Positions 1-8,360 of a stretch of 64,000 nucleotides of DNA are shown in pieces; position 1 is the first letter of the stretch; each line of letters begins with the position of its first letter. Source of the stretch: Saccharomycopsis phalli (lineage: Eukaryota; Ascomycota; Saccharomycetes; Ascoideales; Saccharomycopsidaceae); the NCBI GenBank assembly GCA_020342235.1, contig CP073218.1:1426001-1490000 (forward strand), read 5' to 3'. Made by a program: the position numbers and the translations under genes. Below the pieces are notes generated by a model. That model saw nothing but the letters and a program-made list of their open reading frames with translations. It was not told the DNA's origin and did no database searches.

Positions 1-965
1 TATGCTTGGAAGCACGGAAGACGGTGCAATGACACGGTATAATGACATGGTACAATGAACAAAGTACAATTGATAGTGATGATTAAATATCGACACTATA
101 TAATTGATAATTAAATATCGACACTGTAACATTGATAATTAAATATCGACACTGTAACATTGATAATGAAACATTGACAATCCATCACCACTCATCTCTG
201 CATATATCCCAAGTCAATACTAAAACAGCTTGCTCACACTAGCTTGAAATCTTGTCCATGTCTTGCATCTACACTAATCACCTCAAGCTACACAACGTAT
301 GCTTCACTCCCATTAAGATACCTCACTATCTACACCCCAGTTGATATTACACACGCTACAGACAAGGAAAACTATATCTTGTCAAAGCCTGCAAAAAGTC
401 AAACAATGACCCATGTACATGGTTCTGTCCGCGAGCCATGTGCACATTGACCAGACTGAAGGTCAAACTACAACTGTACGACGGCCCAATAGCAATCTAC
501 TGCTTCTCAAACATCCAGTAGTACCCAGCTCTCTATAGCCTGTCCAATGAGCCTTTTTCCTGACACGCCCTCAGAGACCTTGGTAATTATCGTTGGATTA
601 TGAAACCCAGAGTCAGAAGCAGCTTCGCTAATTCAAGCATTAGATTTAGTTTTGGTGCTTGTGTATTGTTGGTGGTGGGGCCTGCTTTTAGCATGCATTA
701 ATGTCCTGTCTTGGCACTGAAACAATGGAACCTTAGCAAATAACCTCTTAACGGTTTTGTATATTTCCATATCAATCTGGTAATTTGGGAGCCGATGACT
801 TGGCGCAAGGAGATACCAAACTGGGCTAGACTGTACGCAGTAGCAAGATGTGAAATGTGTACCAAATGAATAGGAATATGGGCAACGGATTGAGGCATGG
901 GGTTTGATAAGAGGTATGCAGATATAGTGAATCAACGAGGTATGAAAATAGGTGAATGAAAATGC

Positions 966-1040
966 GTGAAATGGAAATGGGTGAAATGGAAATGGGTGAA
1001 ATGGAAATGGGTGAAATGGAAATGGGTGAAATGGAAATAG
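966..1040. repeat. 15-bp minisatellite, about 5 copies
   Basis: Unit GTGAAATGGAAATGG repeats head to tail with almost no divergence. Because 15 is a multiple of three, it makes a repetitive but meaningless open frame on the minus strand. Confidence 0.9.
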
Positions 1041-1059
1041 ATGGAAATATGAAAATAAA

Positions 1060-1201
1060 GTGTAGTCGAAAATAAAGTATAGTCGAAAATAACGTGTAGT
1101 CGAAAATAACGTGTAGTCGAAAATAACGTGTAGTCGAAAATAACGTGTAGTCGAAAATAACGTGTAGTCGAAAATAAAGTGTAGTCGAAAATAAAGTGTA
1201 G
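1060..1201. repeat. 17-bp minisatellite, about 8 copies
   Basis: Unit GTGTAGTCGAAAATAAC (variants with AAAG at the junction) repeats about eight times directly downstream of the 15-bp array. Inner copies are identical and edge copies carry single changes, the usual sign of array growth and contraction by slippage or unequal exchange. Confidence 0.9.
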
Positions 1202-1426
1202 AAATATAGAAATATGCAAAGATAATATGATAATTAGCCTTGTTGCGTTGCAGAGGAAAGCCACAACAAGACCTTGAATATTAACAATACGTCCGAGATA
1301 TTCAACTGCCAATCATCGACACCACCATCAAGTTGATATCCAGTCTGACAAAACTACATGGAACAATTGATCAAGTATCACGCCGGGTAACTTCACCATA
1401 AAAAATAATTCATAATCACACTCACC

Positions 1427-2262
1427 ATGTCTCGAACAGGAGTGATCGCATTAGGGCCTGCAGGCGCAGGGAAAGTAAGTCGTTGAGTTTTCCGGGCGTA
1501 CTAATCCAGACCACCTTTTGTAACTCATTGGTGAGCTATATGCAGCAGATTGGCCGCACGTGCCACCTTGTGAACCTTGATCCGGCTGCCGAGGCCAAAA
1601 AGTACGAGTTCACGGTGGATATTCGCGACTTGATCTCGTTGGAGGATGTGATGGAGGAATTGTCGCTTGGTCCAAACGGAGGGTTGGTGTATTGCTTTGA
1701 GTTTCTCCTCAAGAACCTCGATTGGCTTGAGGAAGAGATTGGCGAATACAACGACGAGTTTCTTATCTTCGACTGTCCTGGCCAGATTGAGTTGTACACG
1801 CACATTCCGGTGTTTCCTGCGATAATCCGGCACCTCCAGCGGAACATGAACTTCCTGCTCTGCTGCACGTACCTCATGGAGTCGACGTTTGTCATGGACA
1901 AGAACAAGTTCTTCTCGGGTACGTTGAGCGCAATGTCGACGATGTTGTTGCTCGAGCTTCCGCACATCAACATCTTGTCCAAAGTGGACTTGATCGAAGG
2001 CCAGGTGCCTAAGCGAGAGTTGAAGCGGTACCTCAACCCAGACCCTTTGCTCTGTGAAGACGGAGGCCGGTTCCAGAAGTTGAGCGGGTTGATTGCAAAC
2101 TTGATTGACGAGTTTGGCATGGTGCAATATCTCCCATTGAATGTGGAGGACTCCCTGAGCTTGGCCACGATATTGTCGTATGTCGACGACGTGACCCAGT
2201 GGAGCGAAAACCAAGAGCCCAAGGACCCAATGGATATGGAGGAAGAGGAGGAGGAGGAGTGA
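1427..2262 (+). CDS. GPN3: GPN-loop GTPase 3, two exons (join 1427-1474, 1510-2262)
   Basis: GPN-loop GTPases assemble in the cytoplasm with RNA polymerase subunits and help bring RNA polymerases II and III into the nucleus. The spliced product is 266 aa, close to the family norm. Exon 1 gives [16 protein letters not shown] and exon 2 continues TTFCNSL, which together rebuild the P-loop (G1, residues 10-17) exactly at the splice junction. The diagnostic GPN triplet is at residues 70-72, G3 DCPGQ at 104-108 and G4 SKVD at 173-176. The C-terminus is a run of glutamates, as in other yeast Gpn3 proteins. The ATG at 1427 is supported by homology to the Gpn3 N-terminus. Without splicing, exon 1 runs into a stop. 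The call is secure; only the exact branch point is inferred. Confidence 0.95.
1475..1509 (+). other. 35-nt spliceosomal intron in GPN3
   Basis: The intron starts with a perfect GTAAGT donor and ends TACTAATCCAG. The putative branch-point TACTAAT lies only two to three bases before the CAG acceptor. Removing 35 nt restores the conserved P-loop GPAGAGKTT in frame, which is strong evidence that it is real. It is far shorter than typical Saccharomyces introns. Confidence 0.9.
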
Positions 2263-3231
2263 TGCAGAGCCGTTGTATACAAAGTAGCACGCGCAGCATA
2301 AGACGTAGGACATGGCGTAAACCGGAGTAATTAGGCGACTATCAGAGGGGGTGAGATCGAGGGTGGGCCAGGGTGACGTGTATGATGTATGTGACGGGTT
2401 TACGTTTTGGTAGTGTTTACGTAATAATATATCGTGATGGTGTTTGTAAGGTGGCATTGGGCATGACGTGGGGATGGCGAGGTATATGTGGGTATGATGG
2501 GTAATATAGTCAAGGGATGTTTTTGAGTATGGCAATTATACAATTGTAAATAGTACTGGCAAAGTATTTGGTGTGTATAAAGTTTGTATAGTTTGTGTAG
2601 TCTGTAGTCTGAATAGTCTGAATAGTCTGATAAATACACACGTAGCTCTCCCAAAGCCTATTACCAAAGCAAACCATTTGTAAGTGACAATAAGATTAGT
2701 CACGCTACGTATATTTGTATTAGTAATAAGGTTAACAACAGAATTGCATCGTGACGTGAATGAGGTTTCAATGGAAATACAAACGATAGAGTTTGACGAT
2801 TTAGCGTATAAACCAACGTAGAACACGAGAATATGGCGTAGAAAAGAAAAACAATGGGTAGGACAGTATCAGTGACGGATACGCGCAAGTGGCAATGAAG
2901 CAGAAATCACTGCAAATGGGAAACGGCATGGAAATCACAGCGCACCCGAAAACGGAATATTAACAGTAAATAACATGGTAAATGGCCTAGAGATTGTAAC
3001 AAACACCTATATTCCATACACGGATATATATTTTACGTATTAACACCAGCAAGACGAGCAACACCACCTGGGTGTCCAGCATGACAGCAGAGATGCCCTT
3101 GGGCCATGATGCGTCCATAATCTGTTCATGATTCGTTCATAATCTGTCCTTTTCCATTACTGATTGGCCTCTGAGCCATTTCCCGCGCTCAATGTGCCCT
3201 TGATCAATTGGATCACCGACACACACCCACG
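2263..3231. other. Convergent intergenic region
   Basis: This is about 970 bp between the 3' ends of GPN3 and the Zn2Cys6 gene. It is AT-rich with a short repeat near 2600-2632 (unit GTCTGAATA, about 3 copies). No gene, tRNA or mobile element was recognised. It presumably holds the two 3' ends and polyadenylation signals. Confidence 0.6.
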
Positions 3232-3804
3232 TCAATCCCTCTTTGAGACAACCCCCCGTAGCACTTTGATCTTGCCAAACGGAGTGTCTACGATATTTCT
3301 GTCATTCAAATACTTGTTGTTCTTGGACCGGTTGCGGTATTCCAACCCGGGAATTGGCCAGTTGCACTTCAAACCCAAGCGGTCACACTCAGCACAAGTT
3401 GGCTTCTGCTCGCAACAGCGTTTTTTGCGGCCGCGGCAAGTAAGACATCCCATCCGGGAGCGTTTTGTGCTGTTTTGCTTACTGTTTTTTCGCTTGGTGG
3501 TGGGGCTGCTGATGACGGGCGAGCTGGAGGTGGACTTCTCGTCCTGATAGGGCCGGTTGAAGACGATTTCCGGCAGTTTTGTCTGGTTCATGACCATGCT
3601 GCTGTCGAAATAGTAGCCCAAGTCGGGCTGGGCCGGCTGGGACTTGTCATCGATGAGAAAACGGTCTCTTGTAGGATAGTATACCTGGGCAGGATACTGC
3701 GACGGGTACATTGGCAAGAGCTCGGAAGGAGATTGGCTCTGGCCGTTGTAGAAGGCCATGGATGGTTTATATTGGTTATAAGATTTGTCTGCGTCTCTGT
3801 TCAT
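3232..3804 (-). CDS. Small Zn2Cys6 transcription factor with C-terminal zinc cluster
   Basis: This is a fungal binuclear zinc-cluster DNA-binding protein of 190 aa. The cluster lies near the C-terminus at residues 120-147, with six cysteines spaced C-x2-C-x6-C-x6-C-x2-C-x6-C, preceded by a basic stretch (KRKNSKQNSTKRSR) that may act as a nuclear signal. The first 115 residues are Tyr/Ser/Pro/Gln-rich and probably disordered. No fungal_trans middle-homology domain is present. Most family members are 600-1000 aa with an N-terminal cluster; Ume6 is the best-known yeast protein with a C-terminal cluster, but orthology is not claimed. The ATG at 3804 is chosen because a TATATATA element lies about 80 bp upstream (3886-3895) and the upstream frame (to 3996) has no domain. 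Target genes are unknown. Confidence 0.8.
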   Translation of the reverse strand: MNRDADKSYNQYKPSMAFYNGQSQSPSELLPMYPSQYPAQVYYPTRDRFLIDDKSQPAQPDLGYYFDSSMVMNQTKLPEIVFNRPYQDEKSTSSSPVISSPTTKRKNSKQNSTKRSRMGCLTCRGRKKRCCEQKPTCAECDRLGLKCNWPIPGLEYRNRSKNNKYLNDRNIVDTPFGKIKVLRGVVSKRD

Positions 3805-4939
3805 TGTCCATCTGAGTACCCAGGAGGTGAGTAGTGAGGCGAGGCAATGTGTGTATTGAGGTGGGTGTTGCTGGCCCCAGCTACAATATATATATTGCCA
3901 GTAATTAAGCCAATTAAGGTTATATAACCAGTTTATAAAAAGACAGAAAATAGGTACAGGAATGAGGAACAGCTCCACGCGGGGTCCTGCCTGCATCTGC
4001 TGTGAGCGGCACCAAGGGTTAATCTGCAGGCCGAGCTAATTGATTATGCGGCCGTGTTGCAGTGAAAATGTTGTCAATCTCACTCAACAATCATTAATTT
4101 CGTCCAAGCCTGGTGTTTTTTATATTTCCTTCACGTCCCAGTGGCGGCTCTAGCCTTTTTTTTCTCGTGCCCCAGCCTGATTTCCCACTGCGGACTCGCC
4201 GCCCCTCCCTGGGCTTCTAGAACACTCAAGCGGGGGTGAGTAATCGCGTAATTTACCTTTTTCTCCGCCCAATATGTCGATCGGTAAAACCAGGCAAGTA
4301 ATTTATTATATTCCGATTCCGACTTTTAACTTTGCATTCCAGCCCGATTATCAGCCCTGGCCCCCCGCCAATGTTGCCCTGCTTATGCTCCATCATTTCT
4401 CGTAAGTAGTCTCAGTGGGTAAACTCTACTGGTGTTCAGCAAATTATTTCTTTAGGCGGCCATACATATGCACAGGGTGTAACCTAAGTGTCATGGCCAT
4501 TTAGTGCTGGGACAAGATGAGATCAGGGATCACAAGCGATGTCACGACCATGGTGGTGAAGCTGGCTGAGATCTAATCTCCGGTTTCCAGATCTCCGTTG
4601 GATTTTGACGGGTGATGGGGTATATAGTGTGGTTGTAGGGATGGTGTTGCCATGTGGGTTATTTATTCGCTTCTGTTGCTTCCTTTCACTTGATACTTTT
4701 CCTTTTCCTTTTCCTTTTCCTTTTCCTTTTCCTTCTTCTCCTTCTAACTTCTCCTTCTTCTCCTTCTCACTTTTCCTTCTTCTCCTTCTCACTTCTCCTT
4801 CTTCTCCTTCTCACTTCTCCTTCTCACTCTCCTTCTTCTCCTTCTCACTCTCCTCCTCTCCTCCTCCTCTCCTCCTCCTCCTCTCCTCCTCCTCTCCTCC
4901 TCCTCCTCTCCTCCTCCTCTCCTCCTCCTCTCCTTCTCC
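3805..4939. other. Intergenic region with promoter of the Zn2Cys6 gene and a pyrimidine tract
   Basis: The proximal part holds the TATA element of the Zn2Cys6 gene (3886-3895). Around 4175-4240 is a GC-richer patch with CCGCCCCTCCC and GCGGGGGTGAG, which resembles STRE (CCCCT) or Mig1-type G-box sites; this is only motif resemblance. From 4690 the region becomes the long polypyrimidine tract listed separately. No gene was recognised. Confidence 0.55.
4690..4937. repeat. Polypyrimidine/polypurine tract of about 250 bp
   Basis: The plus strand is nearly pure C/T: first TTTTCC units, then TTCTCC and TTCTCACTTCTCC units, then CTCCTCCTCCT units. It ends three bases before the MSC2 stop codon, so the MSC2 3' untranslated region would start as an uninterrupted AG-rich run. 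Homopurine-homopyrimidine mirror repeats of this kind can form triplex (H-DNA) structures. Confidence 0.9.
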
Positions 4940-6820
4940 TCACCACATGACATTCTCCAACTGAATAAACAACTCCATCCCATGCTCCTGGATAATCTTC
5001 TCACACCGCTTCTTGATTATCGTCAGATTCTCCCCATCCGCATACTGAACATGTATATACCCAATAAGCCGCGCCTCGCTCGGTGGAGCAGGCCCATGAC
5101 TATGTCCATGACCCTCTGACGCGTCGCGCCACACCTTAATCCGCAAGATATCCAACACCCCTGGGATCTCGTACACCTCATTGAGCATCTCCTTGAGAAG
5201 CGGCTCTGTTCCCTTGTCAGAGAGAAGAAGAAGGCTCGAAAACGAACTGCGAATGAGCGGGATCGAGCTGGCGAGAATCAACACAATGATAAAGAGCGAC
5301 GAGATCGGGTCGAGGATCTTAAACGTCGGGAAAAACTTGAGAAGAAGCGTCGACACAATCACGCCAAGCGACCCCAACGTATCAGCAAGAATGTGAAGAA
5401 AGATCCCGTGGTCATTTTCATTGGTGTGTGTTGGTCGCGACGTCAAATGATCGTCATGATATTGGTCATAACTCTCATGTCCATGACTATGGCTATGTCC
5501 CTCATGCTCATCATGGCCATGATTAAAGGCAAAGATACCAACCAAATTCACCAACAAGCCCAAGACACTGACGACCAAAAGCTCGTTGATGTTGACTAGC
5601 GCAATTGGATTCATGATTCGGTCCACCGACTGGAAGAAGATGTCCTGCACGATTGAAAGAAGAAGAATACCATTGATGAACGCCGCCAACGTCTCTATTC
5701 GCGCAAGCCCAAACGGATATTTCGATACCATGGTGTTGCTGAAGATACCCACCTTCGACTTTGTGGTCACGTGCGCAGGCTCTGGCTGGGTGTAGAAGAT
5801 GCTGGAGATTCGTTTGCTGATTAATTTTGCAAAGAGGCCGATTGCCAACGAGCTGCAGTCGAGTAACATGTGGAGCGAGTCTGAGAAGAGCCCAAGCGAC
5901 TTGGAGCGGAACGAATATACCATCTGCACGAACATGAAGCTGAAGTTGAGGAGGAGAAACCGAAAGATGGATTTAGTTTCCTTGTTGGTGGCTAGTTGTT
6001 GGATGAATGAGAGTGCGGAGTTGCTAAAGAGCGTTCCTTTGTTGCGTTCGTTGTGCAGCGACTCGCTGAGGAACGGGAGAAAGTATGAGATGAAGTTGTT
6101 GAGTGGGTTTTCCTCGGGGGATTCTGAATGTGTGCAGGTGGAGTGGGAATGTGAATGTGAATCGTGGGAGTGAGTATCGTGGGAGTGAGTATCGTGAGAG
6201 TGGGAATTGTGAGAATGTGAATTGTGAGAATGTGAATTGAGTAAATGTGAATCGTGAGAATGTGAATTGTGTAAATGTGAATCGTGTAAATGTGACTCGT
6301 GTAAATGTGACTCGTGAGAATGTTCATGTTCATGTTCATGATTATTTTCATGTTCATGCACATGATTATGTCCATGATTATGTCCATGACTATGTCCATG
6401 ATTATGTCCATGACTATTTCCAAGATCATCTCCATAATTATTTCCATAACTATCTCCATGAATATCATCATGTGCAACACAACTTTCATCTCCTCCAATT
6501 AAATTCACTCCATCTCCATTCTTCCCATCTGCCAAATTGTCACCCAATCCACCCCCCAATTCCTCGGTACTCCCCTTATCCCCTCCAAAGGAAAACTCCC
6601 CAGAATACTCAAAATCACTGTCGTTGGAAAAATCAGGCATCACCCGGCCCTTTTTCCGTCGCCCTGGAACTTGCTCCTGCTTAAACGGGAAAACCTTTGG
6701 CACCACCGGAGAAACTTCCTCCTTCTCTTCAATCGGACTAATCATCGTCCGGTACGCCTCCTCTGCCTCTGTCGAAAAATCAGTCCTCAATAAAGGAATC
6801 TCAGGCTTCTTTTCACTCAT
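4940..6820 (-). CDS. MSC2: CDF-family zinc transporter, Msc2 type, with histidine-rich N-terminus
   Basis: This is a cation diffusion facilitator that moves Zn2+ into the ER or early secretory lumen; in S. cerevisiae Msc2 works with Zrg17. The protein is 626 aa. The transmembrane core (about residues 290-560) carries the zinc site residues H317 and D321 (context SDSLHMLLD) and H476 and D480 (context HILADTLGS), the HD-HD pattern of the ZnT5/7/Msc2 branch. The usual His-rich cytosolic loop (NHGHDEHEGHSHSHGHE) lies between helices IV and V. In addition, about 120 residues of the N-terminal region (roughly 115-235) are a second, much longer HGH/HSH/HDS repeat block. The ATG at 6820 is used; the open frame extends three codons further only via a TTG. 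TRM82 lies 116 bp upstream on the same strand. Confidence 0.92.
   Translation of the reverse strand: MSEKKPEIPLLRTDFSTEAEEAYRTMISPIEEKEEVSPVVPKVFPFKQEQVPGRRKKGRVMPDFSNDSDFEYSGEFSFGGDKGSTEELGGGLGDNLADGKNGDGVNLIGGDESCVAHDDIHGDSYGNNYGDDLGNSHGHNHGHSHGHNHGHNHVHEHENNHEHEHEHSHESHLHESHLHDSHLHNSHSHDSHLLNSHSHNSHSHNSHSHDTHSHDTHSHDSHSHSHSTCTHSESPEENPLNNFISYFLPFLSESLHNERNKGTLFSNSALSFIQQLATNKETKSIFRFLLLNFSFMFVQMVYSFRSKSLGLFSDSLHMLLDCSSLAIGLFAKLISKRISSIFYTQPEPAHVTTKSKVGIFSNTMVSKYPFGLARIETLAAFINGILLLSIVQDIFFQSVDRIMNPIALVNINELLVVSVLGLLVNLVGIFAFNHGHDEHEGHSHSHGHESYDQYHDDHLTSRPTHTNENDHGIFLHILADTLGSLGVIVSTLLLKFFPTFKILDPISSLFIIVLILASSIPLIRSSFSSLLLLSDKGTEPLLKEMLNEVYEIPGVLDILRIKVWRDASEGHGHSHGPAPPSEARLIGYIHVQYADGENLTIIKKRCEKIIQEHGMELFIQLENVMW
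6160..6480. repeat. Coding repeat block for the histidine-rich region of MSC2
   Basis: Degenerate 12- to 18-bp units of GTGAATCGTGAGAATGTGAA and ATGTCCATGATT type encode SHSHDSHLHN and HGHNHGHSHG patterns on the minus strand. The block keeps a histidine every second residue although the units diverge, which points to selection on the protein and not only slippage. Confidence 0.85.
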
Positions 6821-6936
6821 GCTGATCAACTGACAATGTACAAGAAACAGCGCGCCGGTTACATAAAAGGGCTCATAATAAAACGGTGTCAGGGCTCAAA
6901 ATAACGGTGCGGGCTCACAACCTCACTCTACAACTG

Positions 6937-8181
6937 CTAGTGCTCGCTGCGCTTTCTCAAAGTATTTGCTACATACAACGGATAAACATCCCCATCCACC
7001 TCAACAGGAGTCTCCAGAGCAATCGTCTCGCAAATCTCCAGATCAACCTTCTCAAACGTAGCCAAGTCAATCACCTCAATCTGCTCACGTGACTCTAATG
7101 CGTAAACCAACCGGGTGTCTACTGCTGCGATGCACGTGACGTTGCTTCCAGCCTCGACCATCCGCTCATACTCAAACTTGCCCGAGTCCACGTACTTGAA
7201 AATCAACACAATCCGCGTCTGCTCAATCAAAGCAGCAAACTTTTTCAACCCAGGAATCACACAAATGTCGCTGACCGTCAATTCGCGCCGCTTCTTGTCC
7301 TCCTCGGTTTTGACCCACCGTTCTGGTACACTGTGTGCCTCGGTCAAAAACGGACCGGCAACGTCGCGAAGCGGCAATTTCTGAACTAGATACTTCTTGT
7401 CCTGAGCCCATTTCCATACTGCCACATATTCGTCGCCTCCTGCGCTTATCAAGAGGTCCTGGTCGAACCAAGGGATCCGCATCAGGGCTACAAACTCGTG
7501 GTGGCCGAACAACCACCGATGGATGATGTGTGCGTCGGGAAACGATGAGACCCGAATATGCTCGTCGCGATCGGCAGTGATGATCTTATTCTCGTGAACA
7601 AGAACCTGTGTGAGCATCGATACGTGCCCCAAGAGCGGGACCTCTTTGAAGTCCGTGATGACCGGGGCTTCTAACCCAAAGCAGTAGACGTCGCCGAATT
7701 TATCGCCAACGACAATGTTTCCTTCAGCCAATTGGATCGAGCTGGGTCTCTTTGGGAGCGGCTGGCGTTTTTTCAAGGCCAATTTGGGCTTGGTGTCGAA
7801 AACCACCACTGCCTTGTCACTGTTGGTGCTGGCAACCAAAAGCAGGCCAAAGACGGCCAAATTGCGGACGTCGTTGTAAATCACCGGTGCGCCGGCGCCA
7901 GGGGTCGGGATCTTGGGCTTGGAGCTGTTGGTTTTCTGTTTCTTTTGGGGTGCTTCCTCGAACTTTTGTCGGAGGGTGTAGTCCGAGGCCACGGTGTCTT
8001 CCCATGAGTCGACGAGTTTCCCCGAGGACAAGTCGAAGCAGAGGATGAAGTTTTTTGCGGTAGCAAAGAGGTGGGATCCCTGGATCGCGATACACAGAAA
8101 TGGATGCTTCATGAGGTGAAATTTTTCATGCGGGCTCAAAACTGAGTAGGGCCGATGACGTAATACAATATTGTTGATCAT
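6937..8181 (-). CDS. TRM82: tRNA (guanine-N7) methyltransferase non-catalytic subunit, WD40
   Basis: Trm82 (human WDR4) is the beta-propeller partner of Trm8 and is needed for 7-methylguanosine at position 46 of tRNAs in the nucleus. The product is 414 aa, near the S. cerevisiae length (444). The segment LLGHVSMLTQVLVHEN followed by ITADRDEHIRVS is the family hallmark blade, and LFGHHEFV and ISAGGDEYVAVWKW supply the next WD blades. A Lys-rich linker (QKKQKTNSSKPK) lies near residue 100. The ATG at 8181 gives MINNIV. The gene is head to head with the BTB gene across a 179-bp promoter. The catalytic subunit is not in this window. Confidence 0.92.
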   Translation of the reverse strand: MINNIVLRHRPYSVLSPHEKFHLMKHPFLCIAIQGSHLFATAKNFILCFDLSSGKLVDSWEDTVASDYTLRQKFEEAPQKKQKTNSSKPKIPTPGAGAPVIYNDVRNLAVFGLLLVASTNSDKAVVVFDTKPKLALKKRQPLPKRPSSIQLAEGNIVVGDKFGDVYCFGLEAPVITDFKEVPLLGHVSMLTQVLVHENKIITADRDEHIRVSSFPDAHIIHRWLFGHHEFVALMRIPWFDQDLLISAGGDEYVAVWKWAQDKKYLVQKLPLRDVAGPFLTEAHSVPERWVKTEEDKKRRELTVSDICVIPGLKKFAALIEQTRIVLIFKYVDSGKFEYERMVEAGSNVTCIAAVDTRLVYALESREQIEVIDLATFEKVDLEICETIALETPVEVDGDVYPLYVANTLRKRSEH

Positions 8182-8360
8182 TGCATATCTTGTACCTTAT
8201 ACCTTACCATATACCTTACCTCTACATACCTCTATCTCTACCATCTACTTATTTTTACTATCATCTACCATTGATTTACCTTCTTCTACCATTTATTCAC
8301 CTTCTTCTACCATTTATTTACCTTCTTCCTCCTTACCACCCCCTACTTACCCCCTCACTC
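8182..8360. promoter_or_regulatory. Divergent promoter between TRM82 and the BTB gene
   Basis: Only 179 bp separate the two start codons. The stretch is pyrimidine-rich on the plus strand and includes about three copies of a 20-bp unit (TACCTTCTTCTACCATTTAT) at 8277-8335. No canonical TATA box was seen. Confidence 0.6.

Larger units (their letters stand above)
1..1426. other. Intergenic region with three minisatellites, no gene recognised
   Basis: No convincing coding sequence is visible. The open frames here are short, lack recognisable domains, or are made of repeats. Three tandem arrays stand out: a 28-bp unit (core ATTGATAATTAAATATCGAC) in about 3 copies near 69-178, a 15-bp unit GTGAAATGGAAATGG in about 5 copies at 966-1040, and a 17-bp unit GTGTAGTCGAAAATAAC in about 8 copies at 1060-1201. 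The last 120 bases would hold the promoter of the GPN3 gene that starts at 1427. Confidence 0.7.

Noticed and set aside
932-1312. 126-codon minus-strand frame rich in His/Phe/Thr
   Set aside because: It is made of the 15-bp and 17-bp tandem repeats.
1525-2535. Long minus-strand frames (336 and 248 codons) opposite GPN3
   Set aside because: They are antisense shadows of the conserved GPN3 coding sequence and show no domain.
4275-4420. Possible multi-exon mini-gene with CATTCCAG acceptor and GTAAGT donor
   Set aside because: The first donor would be GCAAGT, no branch site matches the pattern of the two real introns, and the joined peptide is not recognisable.
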